A DNA stretch of 35,519 nt from Prosthecobacter dejongeii (GTDB lineage Bacteria > Verrucomicrobiota > Verrucomicrobiia > Verrucomicrobiales > Verrucomicrobiaceae). The notes under the pieces are model-generated. The model was not told the DNA's origin. It did not search any database and saw only the letters and a list, made by a program, of their open reading frames with translations. A program made the translations under genes and the position numbers. Shown piece after piece: positions 8,446 through 15,036 of the stretch; within the stretch, counting starts at the first letter, position 1; each line of letters starts with the position of its first letter. The stretch spans positions 1 through 35,519 of the forward strand of contig NZ_JACHIF010000015.1 of assembly GCF_014203045.1 (NCBI RefSeq), given 5' to 3'.

Positions 8446-8709
8446 TCAGTGACCTTCGCTCTTCTTGTTGAAATACTGTTCAGTTCCTAGCGGATAAAGC
8501 TCTGGAATTGGAACTTTCAGCGCCTTTGCCAGCTCAATCAACTCGAAGTCGGCAATCCATCGGACGCCTCCTTCAATGCGAGCGATAACGCCTCTGGACA
8601 CGTCCCAGCCTGCGAGCTGGCATGCTACGGCCAGATCATTTTGAGACATTCCTTTGGTGGAGCGAATCCGCATCACCTGCGGGCCGACAATATTGCGAGG
8701 GGCTTCCAT
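8446..8709 (-). CDS. XRE-family helix-turn-helix repressor
   Basis: An 87-residue protein consisting almost only of a Cro/C1-type HTH domain: VMRIRSTKGMSQNDLAVACQ, then VSRGVIARIEGGVRWIADFELIELAKALKVPIPELYP. It probably binds DNA as a dimer and represses its own promoter. Two identical-arm palindromes (8749-8764 and 8770-8785) sit directly upstream, one touching its likely -35 element. The start ATG 8709 follows the -10-like TATAGT on this strand by about 15 nt, giving a very short leader. It heads the two-gene unit with 7736-8377. Confidence 0.85.
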   Translation of the reverse strand: MEAPRNIVGPQVMRIRSTKGMSQNDLAVACQLAGWDVSRGVIARIEGGVRWIADFELIELAKALKVPIPELYPLGTEQYFNKKSEGH

Positions 8710-8723
8710 TTTGAGCCCCCGAC

Positions 8724-8785
8724 ACTATACACAAAAACGCTTGCGATTGTCTGGAAATCCAGACAACATGTCTGGGATTCCAGAC
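8724..8785 (-). promoter_or_regulatory. XRE promoter with two GTCTGG-N4-CCAGAC operators
   Basis: Operator 1 is 8749-8764 and operator 2 is 8770-8785. Each has perfect 6-bp arms GTCTGG and CCAGAC around four bases (AAAT and GATT). Their centres are 21 bp apart, two helical turns, which would put two repressor dimers on one DNA face. On the minus strand a -10-like TATAGT (8729-8724) lies 18 bp after CAGACA, so operator 1 overlaps the -35 position. The divergent 81-aa gene starts 17 bp past operator 2 and may be controlled as well. Confidence 0.75.
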
Positions 8786-8801
8786 AAGCCCAAACACACA
8801 T

Positions 8802-9047
8802 ATGAAAATCAACTTCACCCATCGCATCGGCCCGGACCCACACGCGAACGGCCAACAAACTTCTTCTGCCAACGGTTGCCCCGACATCTGGGAGATTGAG
8901 GGGGGAGACTTCGCAGTGATTGGCCCCGACATCACAGAATTGGTCGGAGCCTTGCCGCCAACGGCCGGGTGCGGCCCCGACGAAAGAATCATCAGACTGC
9001 CTCGGCGGATTTTGCTCGATGCCAGGTCGGCGATTCCCCTCAGTTGA
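8802..9047 (+). CDS. Small protein of unknown function, divergent from the XRE gene
   Basis: An 81-residue protein (MKINFTHRIGPDPHANG... then CPDIWEIEGGDFAVIGPDIT ... CGPDERIIRLPRRILLDA). The pattern of a conserved Cys-Pro, the strand-like GGDFAVIGPDIT and a CGPDERIIRLPR block looks like a real small folded domain and not a chance frame. I cannot name the family. No clear ribosome binding site precedes ATG 8802. It shares the intergenic region with the twin XRE operators, so the repressor probably controls it too. Confidence 0.6.
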   Translation: MKINFTHRIGPDPHANGQQTSSANGCPDIWEIEGGDFAVIGPDITELVGALPPTAGCGPDERIIRLPRRILLDARSAIPLS

Positions 9048-9078
9048 GATCTACCGCAAACCACAAGGCTTGTGATAC

Positions 9079-9114
9079 AACCACCGCATGTGGCAGCACG
9101 TGCGGTGGTTTTTT
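9079..9114 (+). terminator. Intrinsic terminator-like hairpin that covers a start codon
   Basis: AACCACCGCATG (9079-9090) pairs with CGTGCGGTGGTT (9099-9110) in 12 pairs including one G-U, with an 8-nt loop, followed by a run of six T (9109-9114). This is a standard Rho-independent terminator for the 81-aa gene. The ATG of the next gene (9088-9090) lies inside the 5' arm, so transcripts that read through would have a buried start codon. Confidence 0.8.
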
Positions 9115-9555
9115 GATCAATATGGGCAGACAGTAGAAAGCGTTGGAATCATCGGAAGCCTTTGCTTTGCAGCGCTCGCTTATCGCGCTGACATGCGGAC
9201 GAGGAAGGCGGATATTCTCATTCGGATTACCGAGGGGCACCGGCAGATCTGGAGTCTCTATGACCAACACGCTGAATTGTCCCGAGTCTTTGATTCAAAG
9301 GTGGATTTGAAGGCTGCACCGCCGACCACCAGGGAACTGCGGTTTATCCAGTTCGTGATCAATCACATCGTTATCACGTTCAAGTCGCACAAGCTGGGCA
9401 TCTACCAGAAGCCTGAGGCCCTGGAAGAAGACATTCGAGACTTCTTCTCATGGCCAATTCCTCGCGAGACCTGGAAGAGAGTCCGCCGTTTCCAAGATGC
9501 GGATGTCATTGAGTTCTTTGAGCAAGCCATCAAAGGCACAGACAAAAAAGCCTAG
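9088..9555 (+). CDS. Single-pass membrane protein of unknown function
   Basis: 155 residues with an N-terminal membrane helix (about 16-32, VESVGIIGSLCFAALAY) followed by a basic, helical cytoplasmic part (RADMRTRKADILIRITEGHRQIWSLYDQHAELSRVF...). This resembles the layout of small membrane-anchored proteins common on mobile elements, but I cannot name a family. ATG 9088 is the only start that keeps the membrane helix, yet it lies inside a terminator-like hairpin and lacks a ribosome binding site, so expression may be conditional. It precedes the GHKL cassette by 33 bp on the same strand and could be its first member. Confidence 0.65.
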   Translation: MWQHVRWFFDQYGQTVESVGIIGSLCFAALAYRADMRTRKADILIRITEGHRQIWSLYDQHAELSRVFDSKVDLKAAPPTTRELRFIQFVINHIVITFKSHKLGIYQKPEALEEDIRDFFSWPIPRETWKRVRRFQDADVIEFFEQAIKGTDKKA

Positions 9556-9588
9556 CTAAATTCTTACCTCAGGGGCACCGTTTCCCTG

Positions 9589-10383
9589 ATGCGGATCGAT
9601 TTGAAGAACATCGACAATCTCGTGAATGCCCTGCGGCAGGGGCGAGCTGTCGAGTCCAAAGTTGAAGACCTGTCTCTTGGTGCCGCGATGGAGTTGGCAG
9701 CCTGGCTCTTCGATGGAACGACGAAGCCCCAAAACCCTCATCAACAGTTCCTTGCGAATCGGCTTTTTGCTGAGGCTTGGAGATTGTTTGAAGGTGGCAG
9801 ACCGAACAACCCTTGGCGTCCTTGGGATGCCGTCGATGAGGCTTTCTTTCCCGTCCGTGGCGCGGATAGCTTGGAAGGTGAGGACTGGGGTCAAGTCCTC
9901 CAAAGGCTCAAATCGGCACTTCTCAGAAACGGCTTCCCAGACGGTTTTCACAAGGGAATGGCCTCGGCGTTTGCCGACATGGCCGACAACATCATACAGC
10001 ACAGCGTTTTTGGAACCGTGCGGGAGCTGAACGGCATTGTGGCTTATCAGGTGAGACCCAAAGAAGTGTCCTTCACGATAGCAGATATCGGGATTGGTGC
10101 GCTGCAATCCCTCTCTTCAAATCCTGAGTATGCCGGGCTTTCCAGCAGTCGTAAGGCCCTGGACTTGATCTGCCGAAACAAAGCTTCACGCCGCGTGAAT
10201 CAAGGAGCAGGGCAGGGATACAACGATCTGTTTATTGCGCTGGCTAGCTACAACGGACTGGTGCGCGTCCGGAGCGGAGACGGGGTTTTCAGCATCGAGG
10301 GAGAGATTGGCCGCATTGAGCCGCAAACGGCGAGCTTGCACCCAACGCCAGGACTCCAGCTCTCAGTGGAATGTAGAATCTGA
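9589..10383 (+). CDS. GHKL-fold ATPase, first gene of a four-gene cassette
   Basis: 264 residues. The second half carries GHKL (histidine kinase/Hsp90-type) ATP-binding motifs: N box FADMADNIIQHS (about 128-139), G1 box IADIGIGAL (about 164-172) and G2 box GAGQGYNDLF (206-215). The order and spacing fit serine-kinase/anti-sigma-like or sensory ATPases. The first about 115 residues (RAVESKVEDLSLGAAMELAAWLF...) are helical and unassigned. The STAS-like gene starts 33 bp downstream. GHKL kinases and STAS proteins work as partner switches in sigma-factor control, so the pair probably forms a complex (inference). Other possibilities are a sensor for a defence system or a plasmid-specific regulator. 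Confidence 0.75.
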   Translation: MRIDLKNIDNLVNALRQGRAVESKVEDLSLGAAMELAAWLFDGTTKPQNPHQQFLANRLFAEAWRLFEGGRPNNPWRPWDAVDEAFFPVRGADSLEGEDWGQVLQRLKSALLRNGFPDGFHKGMASAFADMADNIIQHSVFGTVRELNGIVAYQVRPKEVSFTIADIGIGALQSLSSNPEYAGLSSSRKALDLICRNKASRRVNQGAGQGYNDLFIALASYNGLVRVRSGDGVFSIEGEIGRIEPQTASLHPTPGLQLSVECRI

Positions 10384-10409
10384 AAAAAGTCTTTGCTCAG
10401 ATTAGAAAG

Positions 10410-10443
10410 TGAGTGAATGATTGAAATCATGACCACTCACTCA
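10410..10443 (+). promoter_or_regulatory. Nested inverted repeat over the STAS-gene start
   Basis: TGAGTGA (10410-10416) pairs with TCACTCA (10437-10443). Inside it, ATGATT (10417-10422) pairs with AATCAT (10425-10430). The start codon ATG 10417 and the alternative ATG 10429 both fall in these arms. The structure could lower translation of the second gene relative to the first, or serve as a protein-binding site. Seen directly; function inferred. Confidence 0.45.
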
Positions 10444-11061
10444 TTGCTCCGCGACAAGAACCCGATCCGGTTCGGGGCTACTCGCGCCCAGGCGGACATG
10501 CAGGGCGTTTTGGAGTCAATCCGCAGCCAGACAGGCCTTGTTCAAGTGATGCTCGACTATAAAGGTATCGAGGCCGTCAACGGCAGTTACGTTCGTGCTT
10601 CGGTGGCATGGATGACTCGCTGCGGGATCGCAGCCAGGGCAGGGGAAACCCAGCCCCAAACGCCACCGCTTGATCCATGGGAAATCCGTCCGCTGCCGCT
10701 TCGTGCCGTTTTCGCGGCCCACCTTTCAGGTGAAGTCCGCGAAGAAATCGACCTCTACTTCAAAAAGGAGCGTCTCCCATGCCTTGAAGCCATGTCTTGG
10801 AAAGGGGACCAAGTGGGCCGCGTGCGGCTGCTTGGACACCTGGACCAGCAGCTTGTCCGCGCTCTCGACTGCCTTGTTTCCCTGAAAAAGGATGTCGTCG
10901 CGGAGGATCTTTGGAAGGCTTTTCCCGATGACCGAATCGGCCTCACGGCCTGGAACAACAGACTCTCAGAGCTTTACCAACGGCACATGGTAAGCCGGGC
11001 CAAGGACGGCAAATTCTGGCGCTACTCACTCGAGTTCAAGGAGGTCGAATATGGGATATGA
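10417..11061 (+). CDS. STAS-like (DUF4325-type) domain protein
   Basis: 214 residues. The N-terminal part (ARAQADMQGVLESIRSQTGLVQVMLDYKGIEAVNGSYVRASVAWM) follows the STAS/DUF4325 pattern: a strand ending in LDYKGI, then a serine-containing turn (NGSYV) at the place where anti-anti-sigma factors are phosphorylated. The C-terminal half (VRLLGHLDQQLVRALDCLVSLKKDVVAEDLWKAF... NNRLSELYQRHMVSR) looks like a winged-helix domain, which could bind DNA. Together with the GHKL protein it suggests a phosphorylation or partner-switch regulator. It overlaps the next gene by 11 nt. The start is ATG 10417 or ATG 10429. STAS assignment is moderate; the regulatory model is inference. Confidence 0.65.
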   Translation: MIEIMTTHSLLRDKNPIRFGATRAQADMQGVLESIRSQTGLVQVMLDYKGIEAVNGSYVRASVAWMTRCGIAARAGETQPQTPPLDPWEIRPLPLRAVFAAHLSGEVREEIDLYFKKERLPCLEAMSWKGDQVGRVRLLGHLDQQLVRALDCLVSLKKDVVAEDLWKAFPDDRIGLTAWNNRLSELYQRHMVSRAKDGKFWRYSLEFKEVEYGI

Positions 11062-11458
11062 ATACCAGCAGAAGAACAAGTTGTTGGCGCTGCAAGCCAG
11101 GGAACGGCTGCGTCAAGAGCAGATCTCCACAGATGGCGACCTGTTCTCTCACTTGGTGCCCAAGGATGCCACCATGCGCTTTCGCTGCCAGGTCGATGTG
11201 AGTTCGGGTGACATCAAGGCCGGTGACCAGGTGCTCCTCTACAAAGAAGAGGGAGGCGGAGTGAAGGTTCTCAAACAGCTCAAGCGCATTGGCGCTCTCA
11301 TGCCAGAAGCCGCCGCAGATTTGCTGGAATGCCTTCCCCAAGATGATTCGACCGAGTTTCACCTGGCTGAAATTGTCTCCGATCCCTGCCCCCTGGATGA
11401 CACCGCCGATATTGTGGTGAAGGCCCCTCAAAATCAGAAACCCAACTCCGCCAATTAA
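11051..11458 (+). CDS. Small protein of unknown function, third gene of the GHKL-STAS cassette
   Basis: 135 residues, beginning with a charged helix (YEYQQKNKLLALQARERLRQEQ) and then a region rich in beta strands (TMRFRCQVDVSSGDIKAGDQVLLYKEEGGGVKVLKQLKRIG). No known motif is visible and no membrane segment is present. Its start lies inside the end of the STAS gene (11-nt overlap) and its stop is 6 bp before the next start, so its product is probably made together with both neighbours. The stranded middle could be a small SH3- or OB-like adaptor domain; that is a guess. Confidence 0.6.
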   Translation: MGYEYQQKNKLLALQARERLRQEQISTDGDLFSHLVPKDATMRFRCQVDVSSGDIKAGDQVLLYKEEGGGVKVLKQLKRIGALMPEAAADLLECLPQDDSTEFHLAEIVSDPCPLDDTADIVVKAPQNQKPNSAN

Positions 11459-11464
11459 GTTCTC

Positions 11465-12514
11465 ATGACACCCTGCCACGAATGTGTTTTGCGGCCTCGC
11501 TGCGGAGGCCTGGTCAAAGATGGAGAGGCCGAATATACCTGCATGCTTCGTTGCGGTCAGTGCCGCGATAAGCACGGCAACTGCCCTTTTGCCTGCCCCA
11601 ATAACGAGGCCCGCTTCACCATGATGGTGGGCGAGGTGAAGAGCCTTACCTACAAGCCGGTGACGAAACTGGTGTCCCCTCGGGCCTCCAACTGGTCTTT
11701 GTTTGCTCCTCAGATTTACCACGGTTCGCGCCGTTCACGGCCGCTGCACGCTGAATGCGTTTCAATCAGTATCAAGAGCCTGCTGGCTGAAACCAAGCCA
11801 GGCGACGGGCCAAGCGAGCTTCGCAAAATCTTCAAACTGGAAGAATCCACCCGCGTGATTGGCCTTGGGGTAGCGCGTGACCATCTCCTTGAAAAGTGGT
11901 GGGGCGAACGTGCCCAGGTTGCCGAACGCTTGGCACGGCTTGGACTCGATGGAGTGACGACACCAAACTTCTCCGTTTTTTCTAATGCTCCACGGCCACA
12001 GACCATGGTGAGCATCGCCAGGATTCACCACTTTTCAGAAGCCCTCTCGGCGGCTGGAGCCGCCGTCATGCCACACGTTTACGCGGAGACAGATCACGAC
12101 TGGGAACAATGGAAAACTGTTCTGCGAGATCAGCCAAACGTTCATGCGATCGCCATGGAGTTTCAGACAGGCCTGCTCAAAGAAGACAAGGCTCATCGCT
12201 ACATCGAGCGCCTTGTTGAACTTCGGGACGCCATAGGGCGCCCACTTCACTTGGTTGCTGTTGGCGGAACCAAATACGCCTCCCAGCTTCTCAAAGCCTT
12301 CCCCGGCTCGTTCACGGTGACGGATGCTACCTCGTTCATAAAAACTCTCCACCGGCGGCGGGTGGACTCTCATTCAGCGGAGCAATCTGTGAAGATGGCC
12401 GTCCACGAGGACCTTGCGGATCTCCTCCAGCAAAACATCGACTCCAGGGAACTGAAGTTGCGTCGGAAGCTTCGCTTGCCGATGCCGGCAGCAGCGGTGC
12501 CGCTAGCGGCATAG
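11465..12514 (+). CDS. DUF4417-like protein with an N-terminal cysteine cluster
   Basis: 349 residues. The first about 50 residues hold a dense cysteine set (CHECVLRPRCGG, then CMLRCGQCRDKHGNCPFACP), which suggests a zinc or iron-sulfur site. The rest (VIGLGVARDHLLEKWW ... LDGVTTPNFSVFSNAPRPQTM ... AAVMPHVYAETDHDWEQW ... AIAMEFQTGL) matches the pattern of DUF4417 proteins of phages and plasmids: a core ending in strand PNFSVF and a later strand MPHV. The chain AIAMEFQTG...LHLVAVGGTKYAS suggests a barrel-like alternation of strands and helices. It is the last gene of the cassette, and its 3' end overlaps the opposing papain-like gene by 12 bp. Molecular function is unknown. Confidence 0.65.
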   Translation: MTPCHECVLRPRCGGLVKDGEAEYTCMLRCGQCRDKHGNCPFACPNNEARFTMMVGEVKSLTYKPVTKLVSPRASNWSLFAPQIYHGSRRSRPLHAECVSISIKSLLAETKPGDGPSELRKIFKLEESTRVIGLGVARDHLLEKWWGERAQVAERLARLGLDGVTTPNFSVFSNAPRPQTMVSIARIHHFSEALSAAGAAVMPHVYAETDHDWEQWKTVLRDQPNVHAIAMEFQTGLLKEDKAHRYIERLVELRDAIGRPLHLVAVGGTKYASQLLKAFPGSFTVTDATSFIKTLHRRRVDSHSAEQSVKMAVHEDLADLLQQNIDSRELKLRRKLRLPMPAAAVPLAA

Positions 12515-12976
12515 CAAGGGCAAATCCAACTGAGAAAACGCACTCAGCTCCAGACCTGCTTCAACGCGCCAGTCGCCCGCCTTGGATTGATGCCGCTTTG
12601 CCAGCTCGGGAAGGTAGTCCCGTTCCCAGAGTTTTTTTGGAAGCCAAGTGTCCAGCGACACTTCATAAACAAACTCTCCCACGGTCGCGACCCAATGACG
12701 GGAGTGATATTTTTCGGGTCCAGAGATCAAGACCAGGCCTTGATTGGGCCATTGAGTGACTTTTTCCCACCGGATTCCCGCAGAGGCTAGCGCCTTGGTC
12801 ATCATCGGCAGGTTGGTGTATTGTCTCTCTGGAAACGACGGAAAGTAATGGCGGACTTCCAGGACCTCTTTTCTCAAGAATGCGGCGAAGGCACAGGGGC
12901 CGCAGGTTGCACCAAACAACAAAAAGGCCTTCTCGACATCTGAGGGAGCATAGAGCTGGAGGAGGGCTTCAATCAT
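12503..12976 (-). CDS. Papain-like/C39-like putative cysteine peptidase
   Basis: 157 residues from ATG 12976 (MIEALLQLYAPSDVEKAF). A candidate triad is visible: Cys28 (or Cys25) in GATCGPCAFAAFL at the start of a helix, His94 in HSRHWVATVG, and Asp109 in VYEVSLDTW. The order and strand context are those of papain-fold and peptidase C39-like enzymes. There is no signal peptide, so it acts in the cytoplasm. The frame stays open upstream to 13120, but that part runs through repeat element A1 (13047-13118) and is not expected to be coding. It faces the GHKL-STAS cassette tail to tail and may be independent of it. Peptidase activity is inferred. Confidence 0.6.
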   Translation of the reverse strand: MIEALLQLYAPSDVEKAFLLFGATCGPCAFAAFLRKEVLEVRHYFPSFPERQYTNLPMMTKALASAGIRWEKVTQWPNQGLVLISGPEKYHSRHWVATVGEFVYEVSLDTWLPKKLWERDYLPELAKRHQSKAGDWRVEAGLELSAFSQLDLPLLCR

Positions 12977-13010
12977 CGGGGTGAATTCGTGAACGTCTTT
13001 GGTATCGTCA

Positions 13011-13025
13011 TTTGACACAGAAAAA
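13011..13025. repeat. Solitary iteron-like sequence
   Basis: TTTGACACAGAAAA here matches the second origin iteron (32708-32721) exactly over 14 bases, although it is about 16 kb from the origin on the circle. It lies 35 bp upstream of the papain-like gene start. It could be a Rep-binding decoy, a promoter element (TTGACA is a perfect -35) or a relic. Confidence 0.5.
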
Positions 13026-13046
13026 CAGCAAAAAGACTGCTTGGGT

Positions 13047-13118
13047 GGGGAAAGCCTTCCCCTCGCTGCTACGCTGTGCGCAGCTACCCCTTCCAGCGGG
13101 GACACCCCGCAACGCCCC
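13047..13118 (+). repeat. Structured repeat element A, copy 1
   Basis: A 72-nt element with three hairpins: GGGGAAAGCCTTCCCC (13047-13062), GCTGC/GCAGC (13065-13069 with 13080-13084) and GCGGGGACACCCCGC (13096-13110), ending in AACGCCCC. Copies 2 (15701-15772) and 3 (35081-35152) have the same length and spacing. All lie on the + strand in the leader region of a + strand gene; here the gene is 13653-14036. Confidence 0.85.
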
Positions 13119-13652
13119 ATCTAAATAGGCCTCCCAGTGTGGAAGGCTCTCCAGCCCCGTTTCAGGCACCAACGCGGCCAGCAGCGATGAGGAAAGCCAG
13201 CCAAGGAGTTGAGAATTGGCGGATTGCTCCTTCCAGGCCAAACCACGACGACCCCAGCAGTCCCAAGCCGCGCTTCTCCGTCTTGCTGGGAGAGCCACAG
13301 TCCAGCGGGAATCACCGAATCATTCACGCTCAGGGCTCACCCATAGATGGCCGCTTCGTTCGGATGATTAAAGCATGAACCCGTTTCCGCCCGGCAACTT
13401 CGAGAGTCTGCCAGCATGACTCACAGGACTGCTTCTTGAGGTTTCGCTGACTCTTCTCCTGAATCTTTCTCCCTCCTGGTTGGATTGAGTCTGGCAGAGG
13501 CACAGAGCCGTCAACTTCGCGGCCCGCACCGTCCCTCCCTCCGGTCGGCTTCAGCAAAGCTGAACCGTGTTGCTACGCTTGACTGCTCTTTTCGTGCCCC
13601 CGCCTCCGAGCGCCTCAATCCTTCGGGAGAAACAACATAATCAGGAGAAAAA
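13119..13652 (+). promoter_or_regulatory. Long untranslated leader of the DUF1249-like gene
   Basis: About 530 bp with no gene that I can support. TTCTCCTGA (13454-13462) is the exact complement of TCAGGAGAA (13641-13649), which contains the ribosome binding site of the next gene, so the leader could hide that site. A small hairpin TTCAGC-AAA-GCTGAA lies at about 13548-13562. Element B, found in the other leaders, is absent here. Confidence 0.5.
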
Positions 13653-14036
13653 ATGATACACGAAACCATCTACAAGAAGCTGCTTCGCATCGTCCCAGAG
13701 CTGGCAGATCCGAAGTTCGAGGCCAAAAAACTCAAGGCGGAAGGGTTCATGGACCTCAACATTGACATCCTCTCTTGGGATGCGGCCAAAGACAGATGCC
13801 ACATCGCCCTGAGCCACTACTACAAGCATGATTCGGGAGACATGATTCCCGACCCAGATATGGAAGTGGCTCTCTATCCCAGCCGCCAAGTGGCAGAAGC
13901 GCTCTCATACCAGGACTGCTTTGGCTATCGCCAGGTCTATCCAGAGCCTGGAAAAATCAACCCACGCGCCAAGAAGGAACTCAACTCCTTCCTGAATCAG
14001 TGGCTTTCCAACATCATCGCTCAGGGGCACCGCTAA
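13653..14036 (+). CDS. DUF1249/YqiB-like protein
   Basis: 127 residues. The second half fits the DUF1249 pattern: PDMEVALYPSRQVAEALSYQ corresponds to the 'mtVRLYHDAxVAEV' block, followed by a Tyr-Pro segment (YRQVYPEPGKINPRAKKELNSFLNQWLSNIIAQGH) matching 'YPNxxMxQxDEKxQxNxFLxxWL'. The molecular role of this family is unknown. AGGAG at 13643-13647 is a good ribosome binding site for ATG 13653. A strong terminator follows at 14058-14088, and the upstream leader begins with element A1. Its leader type links it to ardC and the 92-aa gene, so an early-expressed plasmid-establishment role is possible (inference). Confidence 0.75.
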   Translation: MIHETIYKKLLRIVPELADPKFEAKKLKAEGFMDLNIDILSWDAAKDRCHIALSHYYKHDSGDMIPDPDMEVALYPSRQVAEALSYQDCFGYRQVYPEPGKINPRAKKELNSFLNQWLSNIIAQGHR

Positions 14037-14057
14037 GGTGCCTTCGGGCCTTCCTCA

Positions 14058-14088
14058 ACGCCTCCCACACCGGGAGGCGTTTTCTTTT
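14058..14088 (+). terminator. Rho-independent terminator after the DUF1249-like gene
   Basis: ACGCCTCCC (14058-14066) pairs perfectly with GGGAGGCGT (14072-14080) over a 5-nt loop, followed by TTTCTTTT. It ends the + strand transcript of 13653-14036 just before the convergent abiEii gene. Confidence 0.88.
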
Positions 14089-14106
14089 GATGTTGCGGCT
14101 ACGCCT

Positions 14107-15036
14107 CTATGACTTGGGACGCCACGGCCCGCCGGGCTGCCACTCTTGAGCAAAGGCTTCGCCTCGGCTTGCTGCCAGGGCAGGTGGAACAATGAAAGTG
14201 TTCACAAAGGTGACGACTTCTTCGAGCGTCGGTGACGGATTGATGCGGACTGATTTTCGACAGAACGCCACCCACAGGGCTTGGCGCTTCGCATCACTCC
14301 AAAACTCTTCTGTCATGCCCACCGGCGCAGCGGTCGGCAATGGCGTATTCCGCCGCTGGAAAGTGGCTTGGATAGACTCACTGATGCTCTCACCGTCAAA
14401 ACCAAAGTTTCGCGCCAGGTGCCACAAGTCGAAGTAGTCCTTCATTCTTGTGTTCAGCAGTCCCAGGTTCACCGACGCTTCAAACTTCTCAGAGATCGAG
14501 GTTTCCATTCGGTATGCCCGCACTTCTGGTGCCGGCATTCCGACCAAAGAGGGGATTTGCAGCATCACTGGCTCGACGGCAAAGCCGTCTCCGAAGCCCA
14601 CGTCCACCTGGACGTTGAGACGCGCAGTTCCAAGCAACCCCTGAAACGTCACCCGAACGCCAACATACTCTTCCTCTGCTCGTATCGGCTCAGCCTCGAT
14701 TGAAGCAGGATCAAACACGACACCATCATCCTCGACAGGCTCGACGCAGATCTCGGCAAAGATTGCCTTCAAAGCATCTGGGGAAGAATCACCAAAGCCC
14801 AGCAGATCCACATCTTTGGTGACGCGATGGGGGACGTGTTGCCAGGCCGTAAAAAGCATGGCCCCTTTGAGGATGAACTGAGTCCGGTATTTTGAGGTCG
14901 CCAGACGGAACAGCAGCCGCTCGATGGCATAGCGCACGAGCAGCGAATTGAAGTCTTGGCCCCTCTCAGTCATCACGTTGAGCAACCGGGCGCGGACCGA
15001 TGCAGCAACGTTTTTGAGGGGACTTTTGTTCTTCAT
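14107..15036 (-). CDS. abiEii: AbiEii-like nucleotidyltransferase toxin
   Basis: AbiEii is the toxin of the type IV AbiE toxin-antitoxin and phage-abortive system. It belongs to the DNA polymerase beta-type nucleotidyltransferase fold. In this 309-residue protein the core motif is FILKGAMLFTAW followed by RVTKDVDLLGF (residues about 55-82), which supplies the KG and D-x-D metal site. A later block (EKFEASVNLGLLNTRMKDYFDLW, about residues 186-208) carries the conserved Lys and Asp of the family. It overlaps abiEi by 4 nt (ATGA), giving coupled translation in the usual antitoxin-first order. The pair probably stabilises the plasmid and may give phage resistance. Confidence 0.9.
   Translation of the reverse strand: MKNKSPLKNVAASVRARLLNVMTERGQDFNSLLVRYAIERLLFRLATSKYRTQFILKGAMLFTAWQHVPHRVTKDVDLLGFGDSSPDALKAIFAEICVEPVEDDGVVFDPASIEAEPIRAEEEYVGVRVTFQGLLGTARLNVQVDVGFGDGFAVEPVMLQIPSLVGMPAPEVRAYRMETSISEKFEASVNLGLLNTRMKDYFDLWHLARNFGFDGESISESIQATFQRRNTPLPTAAPVGMTEEFWSDAKRQALWVAFCRKSVRINPSPTLEEVVTFVNTFIVPPALAASRGEAFAQEWQPGGPWRPKS

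Noticed and set aside
12977..13120. Upstream extension of the papain-like protein
   Set aside because: It would translate element A1, a repeat that is non-coding at its other two locations.
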